NCBI RefSeq assembly: GCF_000378345.1
Contig: NZ_KB899544.1
Location: 744,001 to 808,000, forward strand
DNA: 64,000 nucleotides
Direction of reading: 5' to 3'
Source of the DNA: Hirschia maritima DSM 19733
Lineage (GTDB): Bacteria; Pseudomonadota; Alphaproteobacteria; Caulobacterales; Hyphomonadaceae
Part shown: in pieces, positions 1-8,420 of the stretch
Layout: the number at the start of each line of letters is the position of its first letter
How positions within the stretch are numbered: the stretch's first letter is position 1
The notes under the pieces: generated by a model
Told to the model about the DNA's origin: nothing
The model's database searches: none
What the model saw: only the letters and a program-made list of their open reading frames with translations
Made by a program: the position numbers and the translations under genes

Positions 1-974
1 GTCAACATCGCGCCAGCAACAACAATATCTAAGGCACGTTTTATTGCAGCTCTGCGAATATCTTTCGGCGCGCCCGATACATATGCGGCCGGTGCGTCAA
101 CAATGTTTGCAATAGAAGTGTTTTCAGGACTGAAGCCTTCGAGGTCCAGCATTAAGATCACTTCTTGTGGAAGCATGCGTAGACGATCAATAAGAGTGCG
201 AACTCGCTTTTGTGCGGTGGACGTCACTGTTAGGACTATTCGGTCAACTTCGGGAAGTTTTTCCCAAGCTAAAAGGTCGTCAACTTTTCCTAGAACTGGA
301 ACGCCAGAGATAGCACTTGGTGTTCGGTCTAATCGATCTTCGAACACACCTAAAATGTTCATGTCGCGCTTGCTACGGTTTCGTTCGATAAGGTCGTAGG
401 CTGCAGGCGTAGCACCAATAATCACAACATTGTCCGCCAATGCTCCAGATCGCGTAAGTGAGCGAACCAAAGCTGCGTAATGAAGGTGAAGCGCAATATA
501 GCCAATGAAGATGATGGCGCTGATCTGTAGTAAATGTTGAACGCCAGCGCCCAATGTTAGAATAAGGCTAGAAACGTTGATGAAAACTAATCCGCAAAAT
601 ACACCCAGCGCGACCCGCCCAAGATGTGTAATTGGAGATTCTTCAAATGAAAAACGGTACGCACCACTCGTCTTCATACCTAAATAGGCTGCAATAGGGG
701 CTATCACATAGGGAAGTGAAGTTCTGAAACTCTCGCCCAGAAGGTCAAAATTCAACAAATAACATGCAAGGGCGACGACACCGAATCCAGCAAAAAAATC
801 AAACACCCTGATGGAAAATCTCAATCCGGCGCGATCTATTGGGAAACGTTTATTCGGTTTTGGAAACTCTGAGTTATCTGTGGTGGGCTTGGAGCTTTGG
901 AACTGGCGCAAGTTCGCTAGACGAAAAGTCTCGCGGTTAGCTTCTTTGCCTTGTTCCGTTGTATCGAGGCTCAT
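1..974 (-). CDS. Undecaprenyl-phosphate sugar phosphotransferase, N-terminal part (cut by window start)
   Basis: The first ~324 residues of a polyprenyl-phosphate glycosyl-1-phosphate transferase of the WcaJ/PssY/HfsE type, which would transfer a sugar-1-phosphate to undecaprenyl phosphate and so start exopolysaccharide or holdfast-like polysaccharide synthesis at the inner membrane. Seen: a short cytoplasmic N-terminus, four hydrophobic segments between roughly residues 55 and 165, then a nucleotide-binding-like middle domain (VVIIGATPAAYDLIERN) with a conserved DxEGF-type stretch. The catalytic domain is just beginning at the window edge (KRALDIVVAGAML). The ATG is preceded by GGA. The reading frame stays open to base 1, so the gene is incomplete here. 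The initiating sugar cannot be read from this part. Confidence 0.82.
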   Translation of the reverse strand, partial: MSLDTTEQGKEANRETFRLANLRQFQSSKPTTDNSEFPKPNKRFPIDRAGLRFSIRVFDFFAGFGVVALACYLLNFDLLGESFRTSLPYVIAPIAAYLGMKTSGAYRFSFEESPITHLGRVALGVFCGLVFINVSSLILTLGAGVQHLLQISAIIFIGYIALHLHYAALVRSLTRSGALADNVVIIGATPAAYDLIERNRSKRDMNILGVFEDRLDRTPSAISGVPVLGKVDDLLAWEKLPEVDRIVLTVTSTAQKRVRTLIDRLRMLPQEVILMLDLEGFSPENTSIANIVDAPAAYVSGAPKDIRRAAIKRALDIVVAGAML

Positions 975-1176
975 GCCGGCGGATTCCAATAATCGATTAT
1001 CTAAGTTAGGTATTCTATGTTTTCATTTACATTAGCAAAGCCAACCTAAGATGAACACTTCAATCCACACCGAGATATGTTTTAACTTTAAGTCTTATAC
1101 AATAACTTGCTTAATTTTTATTTGTCCAATTCTCAAATAATGCAAGTAATGGTGACGGGTCACTTTAATACAATGT

Positions 1177-2739
1177 TTAGAAACCGCCGCCGGTTTTAAA
1201 ACCTCCGCCACGTCCACCAAGTCCTCCAGAAGAAGGAAATTTGATACCAGACGATGACCTTTTAGATGGAAAACGGCGTGTTGTAGGGCGGCCACCAAAA
1301 GGAGAGGGTGAACGCCGACGTCCGCGATAACCTGTACTTTGTCTTGCAGCTTCTTTAGCGATCTCTATGGCGATATCACCAAAAATTGAGGGCAAGCCCA
1401 AGGTGGAAGATCGACCACGGCCACCAAATTCAGGGTCTACACGTGGCGAGCGCCTTTTGATTGCTTTGTTGAGCAATCGGCGAGCACCTTGGATATCCGT
1501 GTGACCACGAAGAAGCGAAGTAATAACTGTTTCGAGGCTAGAGGCCTTAAAACTAGCATAAGGACTATCAAATTTAGCTGCTTTGAATTCTCGTCTGAGT
1601 CGCTCTAAAAGAGATAAGTCTTTGCGGCGCTCTTTAGGGCCGTCATTGAGGTCATCTGCAGTAACTTCGAACTCTAATTCTTCAGTACGCAGTTTGACTA
1701 AGCGGTCTACTAGACGATCATCTTCGGGTGTAACTGTCTCTGCAACCAATACACGCAGGTCAGGGAAACTGGCTCGTTTAAGAGCATTTTCCAAAACACG
1801 TCGTGCTTCCATTGCTGGTCCGGAATCTGAGTTGATAGCGGCTTCATGTGATTGCGCTAGAGCTTGGTGCCTTGCTTCTGCAGCATCTATTTGGGCATCC
1901 AAAGCATCTACTGATGATCTAAGTTGATCAGCGTTGGCTTTCAAGTTATTCGCGCCACCACTTTCTAGGGCGTCTGCTTCGGCTGTCTCTAAAGCTTTCC
2001 GCGCTTTTGATAGTGCAATTTCTGTCTTTTCAACATGCTCAGCTAATCTGACTGGAAGCTCAGTAAGGCGACCATAGTTTAGATAGGCTTGATCATACTT
2101 GCAGAGTTTGGCGACCCAATTGTCCAGGAAACGGATAAACGCGGAAGCTTTGTATTCTGGAGTTCTGAACTTTCGTTCCCAGAGGTATTTGAAAAGAGGT
2201 TCATTATCATATGGCTCTCCTTTCTTTTCGCGGTCTTCCTCAGCTAACTCTAGCTTTGACAATGCACGCTCGGTTATCCCAGCTGAATCTTCCAATGCTT
2301 CGGCCAAGACTTGGTAGTCCTCATCTTCAGCAAGAGAAGTTTGAATTTTTAGGACGCGTTTTTCATAGGTCTCTACAGCGACATCCAATCGGGATGACAA
2401 TTCCTCGCGCTCTGTTTCTAAACGCAGTATTTCTTGAGACGCTAAATTCAATTTTTCCTGTTCATCAGCAATGAAAGCGTCATGAGAGGTCAGAAGAATT
2501 TGTGCGCGTTTCTCTGAGTTTAGCAGTGTTAATTCATCAGATTCAGTGTCATCAGCGAGTGTTTCCAAGCGCATCTCGGCTAGGGATTGGTAGGCACCAA
2601 CTTGCTCTTTACGAATTTCAGCTATACGGGCACGGGCATCATCAGAGGCCTCAACAGCATGAGCCAATTGTTTGCGAGCGCGTACAATGCTCTCGTCCAA
2701 TTGTTCTAATGCTTCTCTGCCGTTAATTAATCTTCCCAT
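1177..2739 (-). CDS. Long coiled-coil protein with Arg/Gly-rich tail, unknown function
   Basis: A 520-residue protein I do not recognise. Most of it (to about residue 430) is heptad-rich, charged and predicted coiled coil, beginning MGRLINGREALEQLDE. The last ~90 residues change abruptly to a basic, low-complexity tail rich in Arg, Ser, Pro and Gly that ends in a run of Gly/Phe (RGGGFKTGGGF). There is no signal peptide or membrane segment. The chosen ATG lies 4 nt after the stop of the upstream membrane-protein gene. An in-frame ATG nine codons further up would overlap that gene and lacks a better ribosome site. Last gene of a three-gene operon. A scaffold or membrane-stress role is only a guess; the RG-rich tail could bind nucleic acid or anionic lipid. 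Confidence 0.75.
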   Translation of the reverse strand: MGRLINGREALEQLDESIVRARKQLAHAVEASDDARARIAEIRKEQVGAYQSLAEMRLETLADDTESDELTLLNSEKRAQILLTSHDAFIADEQEKLNLASQEILRLETEREELSSRLDVAVETYEKRVLKIQTSLAEDEDYQVLAEALEDSAGITERALSKLELAEEDREKKGEPYDNEPLFKYLWERKFRTPEYKASAFIRFLDNWVAKLCKYDQAYLNYGRLTELPVRLAEHVEKTEIALSKARKALETAEADALESGGANNLKANADQLRSSVDALDAQIDAAEARHQALAQSHEAAINSDSGPAMEARRVLENALKRASFPDLRVLVAETVTPEDDRLVDRLVKLRTEELEFEVTADDLNDGPKERRKDLSLLERLRREFKAAKFDSPYASFKASSLETVITSLLRGHTDIQGARRLLNKAIKRRSPRVDPEFGGRGRSSTLGLPSIFGDIAIEIAKEAARQSTGYRGRRRSPSPFGGRPTTRRFPSKRSSSGIKFPSSGGLGGRGGGFKTGGGF

Positions 2740-2743
2740 TAGA

Positions 2744-3736
2744 TCACCAACTAAAAATCGTTCCATCGAGTGTCTCGATGGTGAAATCTGGAGTTAAATG
2801 CCCTTTTTCCTTTTTTCCAATTTCAGAAAATTGGATAATTGAATCGTCTTTTTTATCCGCGGCAACACGGTCAAACTCTGCTTTTGGAACACGAACACCC
2901 CATATTTTAACACGTTTCGCGTTTTGTGTTTCGATACTAGAAACCGGAACTTCTAAAACGCGGCCTGCACCATCAACAGCTTCAACTATTAAATAGTAAT
3001 TCGGGCGTTGAGGCGCATCATCAGGAATTCGAAATAGTCCAGAATACTCGTTTGGGCGGGATACAATTCTGACGGTGTATTCTTCTTCCAAGTCACCTTT
3101 GAGAAGATTCAGTGCGGAAATTGCGGTCAATGCTTGATCGCGATCGCCGTCTTTAACTGCATCAATCCCATCCTGATAATATGTTTCAACACGCGTATCT
3201 ATTCGGTCGTTTTCGGCTAATTCCTGAATTTCTGTTCGGAGTAGAGCAAGTTGGTCAGGAATGGTATTTTGCAATTCAGTTTGAATTGCTTCCGCTTTAG
3301 CCTTTTGAGGCTGTGACACACCGAAATGCCACATACCTGAAGCGACAATTAATGCAGCGATACTCCCCGTAACTGGCTTCAGCCATTTATCGCGTTTGAT
3401 GTAGATCTTCGCTAGTTTGGTCTTCCAGCTTGGTTTGGGAGGTGTGTAGACAAACCTGTTTTCTTCGAGTGCTTTTACGCCGTCCATCAAAGTCTCATCA
3501 GAAACTTCGATACCTTGTGCTGTATAGATCTCTTTTAGGCGTAAGATCAGTTCCTTCTCGCGCGCGTCGGCATCAAGTTCACCTAACACCAATTGTTCGC
3601 GATGGCGCAAAGTATCAACGATGTCCATAGCTATAAGGACATCGTCGAGCGTTTGTTCCGACTTTGGAGCATCAAAGACAACTTCATCATTATCGATTTT
3701 TGTTGCAGGCTCAGGCTTGGGTTTTTCGTCCGTCAT
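2744..3736 (-). CDS. Single-TM membrane protein of unknown function (DUF6384-like)
   Basis: A 330-residue protein. The N-terminal ~110 residues are soluble and contain a helical stretch (LDDVLIAMDIVDTLRHREQLV) followed by a segment ending TPPKPSWKTKLAKIYIKRDKW. One hydrophobic segment follows near residues 120-140, then a helical region and a C-terminal beta-rich domain from about residue 210. From memory this resembles proteins labelled DUF6384; I could not check. The topology suggests a cytoplasmic N-half with the C-terminal domain in the periplasm. It directly follows the TelA-like gene (stop and start are adjacent) and precedes the coiled-coil gene by 4 nt, so the three products probably act together. 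Confidence 0.75.
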   Translation of the reverse strand: MTDEKPKPEPATKIDNDEVVFDAPKSEQTLDDVLIAMDIVDTLRHREQLVLGELDADAREKELILRLKEIYTAQGIEVSDETLMDGVKALEENRFVYTPPKPSWKTKLAKIYIKRDKWLKPVTGSIAALIVASGMWHFGVSQPQKAKAEAIQTELQNTIPDQLALLRTEIQELAENDRIDTRVETYYQDGIDAVKDGDRDQALTAISALNLLKGDLEEEYTVRIVSRPNEYSGLFRIPDDAPQRPNYYLIVEAVDGAGRVLEVPVSSIETQNAKRVKIWGVRVPKAEFDRVAADKKDDSIIQFSEIGKKEKGHLTPDFTIETLDGTIFSW

Positions 3737-4939
3737 TTACGCCTTTGGAAGTAGGGCGTTAGAAGCGCCTTCATGCACGAGACGTGTAAGGCGGCGCTTG
3801 CCATCTTCCACAGTTTCACGAATTTCTTCAGAATTTTCCGTCGCTAAAATGCGCATCTCTTTGATGATTTCTTGGCTGCGGATTTGGTAATTTACAACCG
3901 AATCTACAAGCATTTTCACAGAAGCAGCGGAAACTGTTGGGCCGTATCCAGCTTTTAGAGCAGCTTCCTGAACTTTTCCGCCAATGTCAGCCAACGTTTC
4001 TAGAGATTCGTTTACACCCTTTTTCATGGCTTCAAGTGTCTGAGTGCTTTCGTGCAATCCATGAAGACCGGTGAAGGAGGCTGTTAGAGCTGTAAGCACA
4101 ACTTCATTCGTTGAGAAGAATGAAACAGACTGAGCATAAATGCGTTCTTTTGCTGATGTTGTTTGTACAAGGCGTGCCATGATCACTTCGGATGTGTTGT
4201 ACCCTATAGTGATATTGTCTGACAGGTCCTTGGCAATTTGGTAACGCTTTTCTTCGCCTTGAAGAAGGCGAAGTTTTTCATCGCGTACCAATTCAAGGTT
4301 TGCACGACGAGCCGCATCGTGTCCGACATAATCAGTCACATCCTGCAGTGCAGCTGCGACCACTTCTTTGGCTGCATCGAGTTTTGTTTCGGCGTTTTGG
4401 AGAACTTCAAGGGCAAGCACTTCAGATTGTTTCAAAGCACCACGGAAATCCAGATATGCTTCAAGAATTTGCTTTTCTTTGTCGATCTGGTTCGCTGATT
4501 CAGCTTGAACTTCAAGGTAAAGATCTTTGATTTTTCCAAAGCGAGACGCAATATCACCGCGCGTCATTTTCATCCACGCATTGGATACCCGCTCCATTGT
4601 GGAGATTTTGCCATCGGAATATTGGTCTACAAGAGATTTTGAATCATCGCGGATTGAGTTGAACGCCGCTGTAATGCCTTCATAACGTTCTCCAACTGTG
4701 ACACCTGAAATGTGTTCACGTACAATGTCGTTGAAAGTAGACATTTGATCTAGTGTGCGGGCAATCGCAGCGGTTTTCTCTGGGGCTAAATCAGCGATTT
4801 GTTCCAATAGGGCGACAATTGGGGCAGTATCACTCTGTCCCTCAGGCATAATTCCAAGATTACGTAATCCGCCGATAGCTTTATCGAGGTATTGAAGTGC
4901 TGTCGGGCTTTGAGTAGCCGTAGAAATTGGAGTGTTCAT
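3737..4939 (-). CDS. TelA-like helical protein, first gene of the coiled-coil operon
   Basis: A 400-residue, almost entirely helical, soluble protein. The C-terminal half (from ITIGYNTSEVIMARLVQTT through FFSTNEVVLTALTASF to LHESTQTLEAMKKGV) resembles the toxic-anion-resistance TelA/KlaA group and proteins annotated only as 'cell surface protein'. That resemblance is by memory and not certain. No signal peptide is seen when the well-placed start is used: AAGGGAC lies 8 nt upstream of the ATG, while a 27-codon upstream extension has no such site. It heads the operon with the one-TM and long coiled-coil genes. TelA-family proteins are linked to tellurite and envelope stress resistance, so a membrane-stress function is a reasonable hypothesis and no more. 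Confidence 0.7.
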   Translation of the reverse strand: MNTPISTATQSPTALQYLDKAIGGLRNLGIMPEGQSDTAPIVALLEQIADLAPEKTAAIARTLDQMSTFNDIVREHISGVTVGERYEGITAAFNSIRDDSKSLVDQYSDGKISTMERVSNAWMKMTRGDIASRFGKIKDLYLEVQAESANQIDKEKQILEAYLDFRGALKQSEVLALEVLQNAETKLDAAKEVVAAALQDVTDYVGHDAARRANLELVRDEKLRLLQGEEKRYQIAKDLSDNITIGYNTSEVIMARLVQTTSAKERIYAQSVSFFSTNEVVLTALTASFTGLHGLHESTQTLEAMKKGVNESLETLADIGGKVQEAALKAGYGPTVSAASVKMLVDSVVNYQIRSQEIIKEMRILATENSEEIRETVEDGKRRLTRLVHEGASNALLPKA

Positions 4940-5124
4940 AGAAATTGTCCCTTCAGATTGCGTCGGTATAAACCGCAATGCCCCCACGAATTCGAGAAAA
5001 AATCGAAGACTTGGTTTCATACATCAAGTTTGAAGACACAAATAGCCTATTCACCTGATGAGCGACATATTTTTATACATGTTTCTTCTGGGCGATTTTG
5101 ATCAAATATAGTTATTATTTTTGT

Positions 5125-5146
5125 CGTACTCAATTTTGAGTATGAC
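5125..5146 (+). promoter_or_regulatory. Recurrent dyad element, copy 1 (upstream of paralog 1)
   Basis: Perfect 7-bp arms TACTCAA and TTGAGTA separated by TT (5127-5142), inside a 22-bp block that recurs upstream of the next two paralogs. It ends 52 nt before the ATG of the first paralog. Fixed spacing and dyad symmetry point to a regulator-binding site near the promoter. No T-run follows, so it is not a classical terminator. Confidence 0.6.
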
Positions 5147-5198
5147 ACTGCTATTCGGCCCCATTAATTCTTAGAAATCTACGTAATGGAGTGGGAAA

Positions 5199-5756
5199 AT
5201 GAAAAATATTGTTGCGATGATTTCGCTAGGAGCTGCATTGATGTCACCAGCAGCGATTGCACAAGTCTCTGAAGGTAGCGCTGATATCACAATGACCATG
5301 CAAAAAGCGCAGGCGACAACGTCGATTTCAGGGTTAGACGATTTTGCGTTGTCATATGATGAGAATGGGGTGACGGGAGCTGTTGAAGATACTTTTTGCC
5401 TCTATTCTTCTACAGCTAACTTTACCTTCAATCTCGAAGGGCAAAATCAAAATGACTCCCGATTTAACTTGGTAGCAACGGGGCTGCCAGCGGTAAGGTA
5501 TTTACCTATTATTGAGTTCATAAACTCTGACGGGTCTATTAGTTCTGATAGAATTACAAGCGTTTCCTACTTGAGAGGAACAGACGTCACGGTTGATGGA
5601 AGTGCCTATATGACCGATGAGACATGTACCGATTTCGATAATGTACAATTGGGGATAAATGTCGTTGGGGCAGCCGATGCATTCGATGCAATTGATGACA
5701 ATCTGGAACACATATTTTCTGATACTTTGACAATGACTATAACGCCGGAACTTTAG
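5199..5756 (+). CDS. Exported two-cysteine protein, paralog 1 (subtype A)
   Basis: First of six tandem paralogs; the family is unknown to me. A 185-residue precursor with a signal peptide ending AIAQ (cleavage after ~residue 21), then a mature start QVSEGSADITMTMQKA with alternating hydrophobic residues. The only two cysteines of the mature protein lie in TFCLYSS and DETCTDF and could form a disulfide. The C-terminus DTLTMTITPEL is a likely beta strand shared by all members. Closest sibling in the cluster is paralog 3: both have FC(L/I)YSST, an EG tract and a DxIDDxLEH segment near the end. The C-terminal strand recalls spore-coat-U/CsuA-type pilins, but no usher or chaperone gene is nearby, so that link is weak. 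Confidence 0.85.
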   Translation: MKNIVAMISLGAALMSPAAIAQVSEGSADITMTMQKAQATTSISGLDDFALSYDENGVTGAVEDTFCLYSSTANFTFNLEGQNQNDSRFNLVATGLPAVRYLPIIEFINSDGSISSDRITSVSYLRGTDVTVDGSAYMTDETCTDFDNVQLGINVVGAADAFDAIDDNLEHIFSDTLTMTITPEL

Positions 5757-5775
5757 GTGGGCTGGATTATAAATG

Positions 5776-5799
5776 CGCATACTCATTTTGGAGTATGCG
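5776..5799 (+). promoter_or_regulatory. Recurrent dyad element, copy 2 (upstream of paralog 2)
   Basis: Nine-bp perfect arms CGCATACTC and GAGTATGCG around ATTTTG. The 22-bp core at 5778-5799 matches copy 1 at 17 of 22 positions and ends 54 nt before the ATG of paralog 2. It also lies just after paralog 1, but no U-tract follows on the plus strand, so a regulatory site is preferred over a terminator. Confidence 0.6.
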
Positions 5800-5853
5800 T
5801 GCAGTGTTACCCTGTATTTACTTGTTGATGTTCATAAATTTTCAGGACGCGCC

Positions 5854-6444
5854 ATGAGACAGTTATTTGTTTTTTTTGCATTGATATCGCTTTCTGCACT
5901 CTCGATGAGTGCTAGCGCCGATCAGTCTGCAGAGGTTTCTATAGAGTTGTCTATGCAGAAAAAAATTGGCTCGGTTTCAATCACTGGGCTCTCTGATATA
6001 TTTATCGAGTATCAAGAGGGGGGAGCCAATGATTTCACCAATTGGTATTCATCGGATTTGATGGAATTTTGTGTTCGCACTCATGGTACTCGTTTTTATA
6101 TGACGGTAGAAGGTTCAAACGATGTCGGTCGAGATTTTACGATGATCGGTGTCGGGCAAGCAGAACCCCACAAAATTCTTTATCGAGTTCGCGCGATGAG
6201 AGTGTTGGATGTGCCAGTCCCACAGCTTTTATATGATATGCCGCCTGGTGAAGCCAAGAGTATAGCAGTTTCCCAAGATTTTGTCGGTTCAGAATGCGAT
6301 TCCGGGGGTAATATTGGATTGGAGCTTCGGATGAATAAGTACAATTCTGACGAGCATATCACCAATGTCGCTGAAGCATTGAGTGGTGCTGGGCCTCATG
6401 AGTTTGTCGATACGCTCACTTTAATGCTCTCACCGCATTTTTAG
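5854..6444 (+). CDS. Exported two-cysteine protein, paralog 2 (subtype B)
   Basis: A 196-residue precursor with a signal peptide (RQLFVFFALISLSALSMSASA, cleavage before DQS). The start was set at this ATG because the signal peptide begins here; the frame is open 27 codons further up without a signal-like sequence. The two cysteines sit in MEFCVRTHG and SECDSGGNIGLEL, and the end is FVDTLTLMLSPHF. The second-cysteine region (CDSGGNIGLEL) pairs it with paralog 4 (CDTGNNIGLDL), not with its immediate neighbours. It differs from the other five in lacking the QV(S/T)ES mature start. Its own dyad element upstream suggests a separate promoter. Confidence 0.83.
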   Translation: MRQLFVFFALISLSALSMSASADQSAEVSIELSMQKKIGSVSITGLSDIFIEYQEGGANDFTNWYSSDLMEFCVRTHGTRFYMTVEGSNDVGRDFTMIGVGQAEPHKILYRVRAMRVLDVPVPQLLYDMPPGEAKSIAVSQDFVGSECDSGGNIGLELRMNKYNSDEHITNVAEALSGAGPHEFVDTLTLMLSPHF

Positions 6445-6472
6445 TTTTAGGCACAGGCCAAAGTATAAATAA

Positions 6473-6494
6473 CGTACCCACTTTCAGGTATGAC
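6473..6494 (+). promoter_or_regulatory. Recurrent dyad element, copy 3 (upstream of paralog 3)
   Basis: A 22-bp block matching copy 1 at 17 of 22 positions, with the flanks CGTAC and GTATGAC identical to copy 1. Symmetry is weaker (TACC at 6475-6478 with GGTA at 6487-6490). It ends 52 nt before the ATG of paralog 3, the same distance as copy 1. Confidence 0.55.
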
Positions 6495-6546
6495 AAGCCT
6501 TTTTGATTGTAGTTCTTCTTTAGTGTGTTTTGATCAGGAGAATGAT

Positions 6547-7119
6547 ATGAATAAGACTATATTGAGTGGCTTGAGCGCGATCGCTTTATTGGCCACAGGC
6601 GCAGTTAATGCACAGGTCACTGAATCTGTCGATGTTGGTGTGACTATCCAAAAAGAAGCGCCAGTCGTGACGATTTCTGGATTAGATTCAGCAATGACTT
6701 CCAGTTACGATGGAGACCGATTTTCCGAAGTTTTACGGAACAATTTTTGTATCTATTCTTCAACAGTAAATTTTTCATTCATGCTTGAAGGAACTAATGA
6801 TCAGGGGGGAGATTTCTTTTTATCCGCTCCGGGTGAAACATTGCTAGGTTATCATCCTTCTTTATCCCAAGCGAGCCCAACTGGAAATATTGAGGCTAGT
6901 TTGACTGGTGAATTGACTGCCGGAGAAGCAGTTTCAATTGATGGCAATGAGTTTGTTCAAGATGAAACTTGTACAGATTATGAAAATGTCATTCTTGCTC
7001 TGAGTTTTTATGCATATGGTAATCCAAATGATCTCAATACTGTTTACGACAGCATCGACGATGGGCTTGAGCATGTTTTCACAGACACTTTAACTATGAC
7101 TGTCACACCTGAGCTTTAA
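6547..7119 (+). CDS. Exported two-cysteine protein, paralog 3 (subtype A)
   Basis: A 190-residue precursor; signal peptide MNKTILSGLSAIALLATGAVNA, mature start QVTESVDVGVTIQKEA. GGAG lies 8 nt before this ATG, which fixes the start; a 19-codon upstream extension is not credible. The cysteines are in NFCIYSS and DETCTDY, and the end DTLTMTVTPEL differs from paralog 1 by a single conservative change. It probably heads a transcript that also carries paralogs 4-6, because it has the third dyad element and the next three genes follow with short gaps and no such element. Confidence 0.85.
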   Translation: MNKTILSGLSAIALLATGAVNAQVTESVDVGVTIQKEAPVVTISGLDSAMTSSYDGDRFSEVLRNNFCIYSSTVNFSFMLEGTNDQGGDFFLSAPGETLLGYHPSLSQASPTGNIEASLTGELTAGEAVSIDGNEFVQDETCTDYENVILALSFYAYGNPNDLNTVYDSIDDGLEHVFTDTLTMTVTPEL

Positions 7120-7142
7120 GAGTTAAAAAGGGGAAGGTTTCA

Positions 7143-7718
7143 ATGAAATTTCAAATTTTTGGTTCTGTTGCAGCCTTCCTTTTTATGCCGGTGGCGCATG
7201 CACAAGTTTCAGAGTCTGCAGACATAATGTTGACTATTCAAAAAGAGTCTTCGGGACCTGCTATAAGCCTAACAAAATTTCAGGATATGCGTTTTAGTCA
7301 GCACGAACTTATTGATGGAAATACTAGCTATACAAGCCCAATCAATACGTTTTGCGTATATTCTGAAACGCCAACTTTTACCGTCGAGGTTAACACTGCA
7401 AACAATCGAAAATTGGTCGATTCTACAGAGTTAGCCGATCCGGATGCTATTAAGATTCATTATACGATGGGATTAAGTGAAATAGCTGAAGATGGCTCAG
7501 TGATTCAGTTTTTAGATTCTATCTACCCGGGCCATGCTCCTGAAGTGATTGATATCAGTAAGTCTATGCGCGGAGAAAACTGCGACACAGGCAATAATAT
7601 TGGTTTGGATTTAGGAATTCGCAAAGTGAATTTCGACGCGGCATTGGAGAAATTAGAGCCGGGGCGAGATTATGAATTTGTCGATACTATTACACTGACA
7701 ATTGCTCCAAACCTTTAA
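7143..7718 (+). CDS. Exported two-cysteine protein, paralog 4 (subtype B)
   Basis: A 191-residue precursor with a signal peptide (KFQIFGSVAAFLFMPVAHA) and mature start QVSESADIMLTIQKES. The two cysteines are in TFCVYSE and ENCDTGNNIGLDL, and the end is FVDTITLTIAPNL. A strong Shine-Dalgarno (GGGGAAGG) precedes the ATG, and only 23 nt separate it from paralog 3, so the two are surely co-transcribed. It pairs with paralog 2 by the CD(S/T)G-NIGL(E/D)L motif. The middle of the protein is the most divergent part, as in the other members. Confidence 0.84.
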   Translation: MKFQIFGSVAAFLFMPVAHAQVSESADIMLTIQKESSGPAISLTKFQDMRFSQHELIDGNTSYTSPINTFCVYSETPTFTVEVNTANNRKLVDSTELADPDAIKIHYTMGLSEIAEDGSVIQFLDSIYPGHAPEVIDISKSMRGENCDTGNNIGLDLGIRKVNFDAALEKLEPGRDYEFVDTITLTIAPNL

Positions 7719-7782
7719 CAATTACAATCGATTGATCTGATTGGTTTGATTGGAATATTTGAAAAAATATCGGGGAAGAATT

Positions 7783-8376
7783 ATGAAACGAGGTTTCATT
7801 ATTACAATGGCTGCCATTTGTTGGGGCGGTTCGGTTTCAGCTCAAGTTACAGAAAGTGCTGATTTAACTCTAACTATCGAAAGAGATCCGCCACCAACGC
7901 AGGTCGCACTTTCTGGGTTTACAGATCTAAACCTGACCTACAATGCAGATACTGGAGAATTCGACACAGATGATCTGACGTGGCCGATGTGTATGTATTC
8001 TTATGAGGATGAATTCACTCTGACTTTAGAGAGTACTGCTTCAAATACGGCAGGAATTTTTACTCTAAGAGAGAGTGTTAGTCAGATAGCATTTGCAAAT
8101 ATGGGTATGGTTCTACATCGGCGGTCACCCACGGGTGAAACCATGGAAGGATTAGCATCATTCCGAGACGGCTTGGTCAATGTTGTGGATTTGGCTGATG
8201 CCAAGCAGGATGAGACTTGTTCATCACATCCGAATGTTCATTTTTTGTTGGATTTTCCAACTATCCAAAGTAATGTAGATTTTGCGCTCCGAGATCCTGT
8301 TCGCAATAGAATTAGTGATCCAGAAAATTTCCAGTACTCAGCAACATTTACACTCACAATGGAACCGCTTCTTTAG
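7783..8376 (+). CDS. Exported two-cysteine protein, paralog 5 (subtype C)
   Basis: A 197-residue precursor; signal peptide KRGFIITMAAICWGGSVSA, mature start QVTESADLTLTIERDP. The chosen ATG follows GGGGAAG; an in-frame upstream TTG is ignored. Subtype C is marked by WPMCMYS at the first cysteine and AKQDETCS at the second, both shared almost exactly with paralog 6. It also has a R(R/G)(S/P)P(T/N)GET motif in the middle. The C-terminus YSATFTLTMEPLL keeps the strand but replaces the DTLT core of subtypes A and B. It lies 64 nt after paralog 4 with no terminator seen. Confidence 0.83.
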   Translation: MKRGFIITMAAICWGGSVSAQVTESADLTLTIERDPPPTQVALSGFTDLNLTYNADTGEFDTDDLTWPMCMYSYEDEFTLTLESTASNTAGIFTLRESVSQIAFANMGMVLHRRSPTGETMEGLASFRDGLVNVVDLADAKQDETCSSHPNVHFLLDFPTIQSNVDFALRDPVRNRISDPENFQYSATFTLTMEPLL

Positions 8377-8420
8377 GCACCGGAAAGACTTTAAAATACT
8401 GTTTGTTATTTGGAGATGAA

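Noticed and set aside
5776-5799. Terminator for the first exported paralog
   Set aside because: The stem is good but no T-run follows, and the same block recurs at fixed distance before other starts; a regulatory site fits better.
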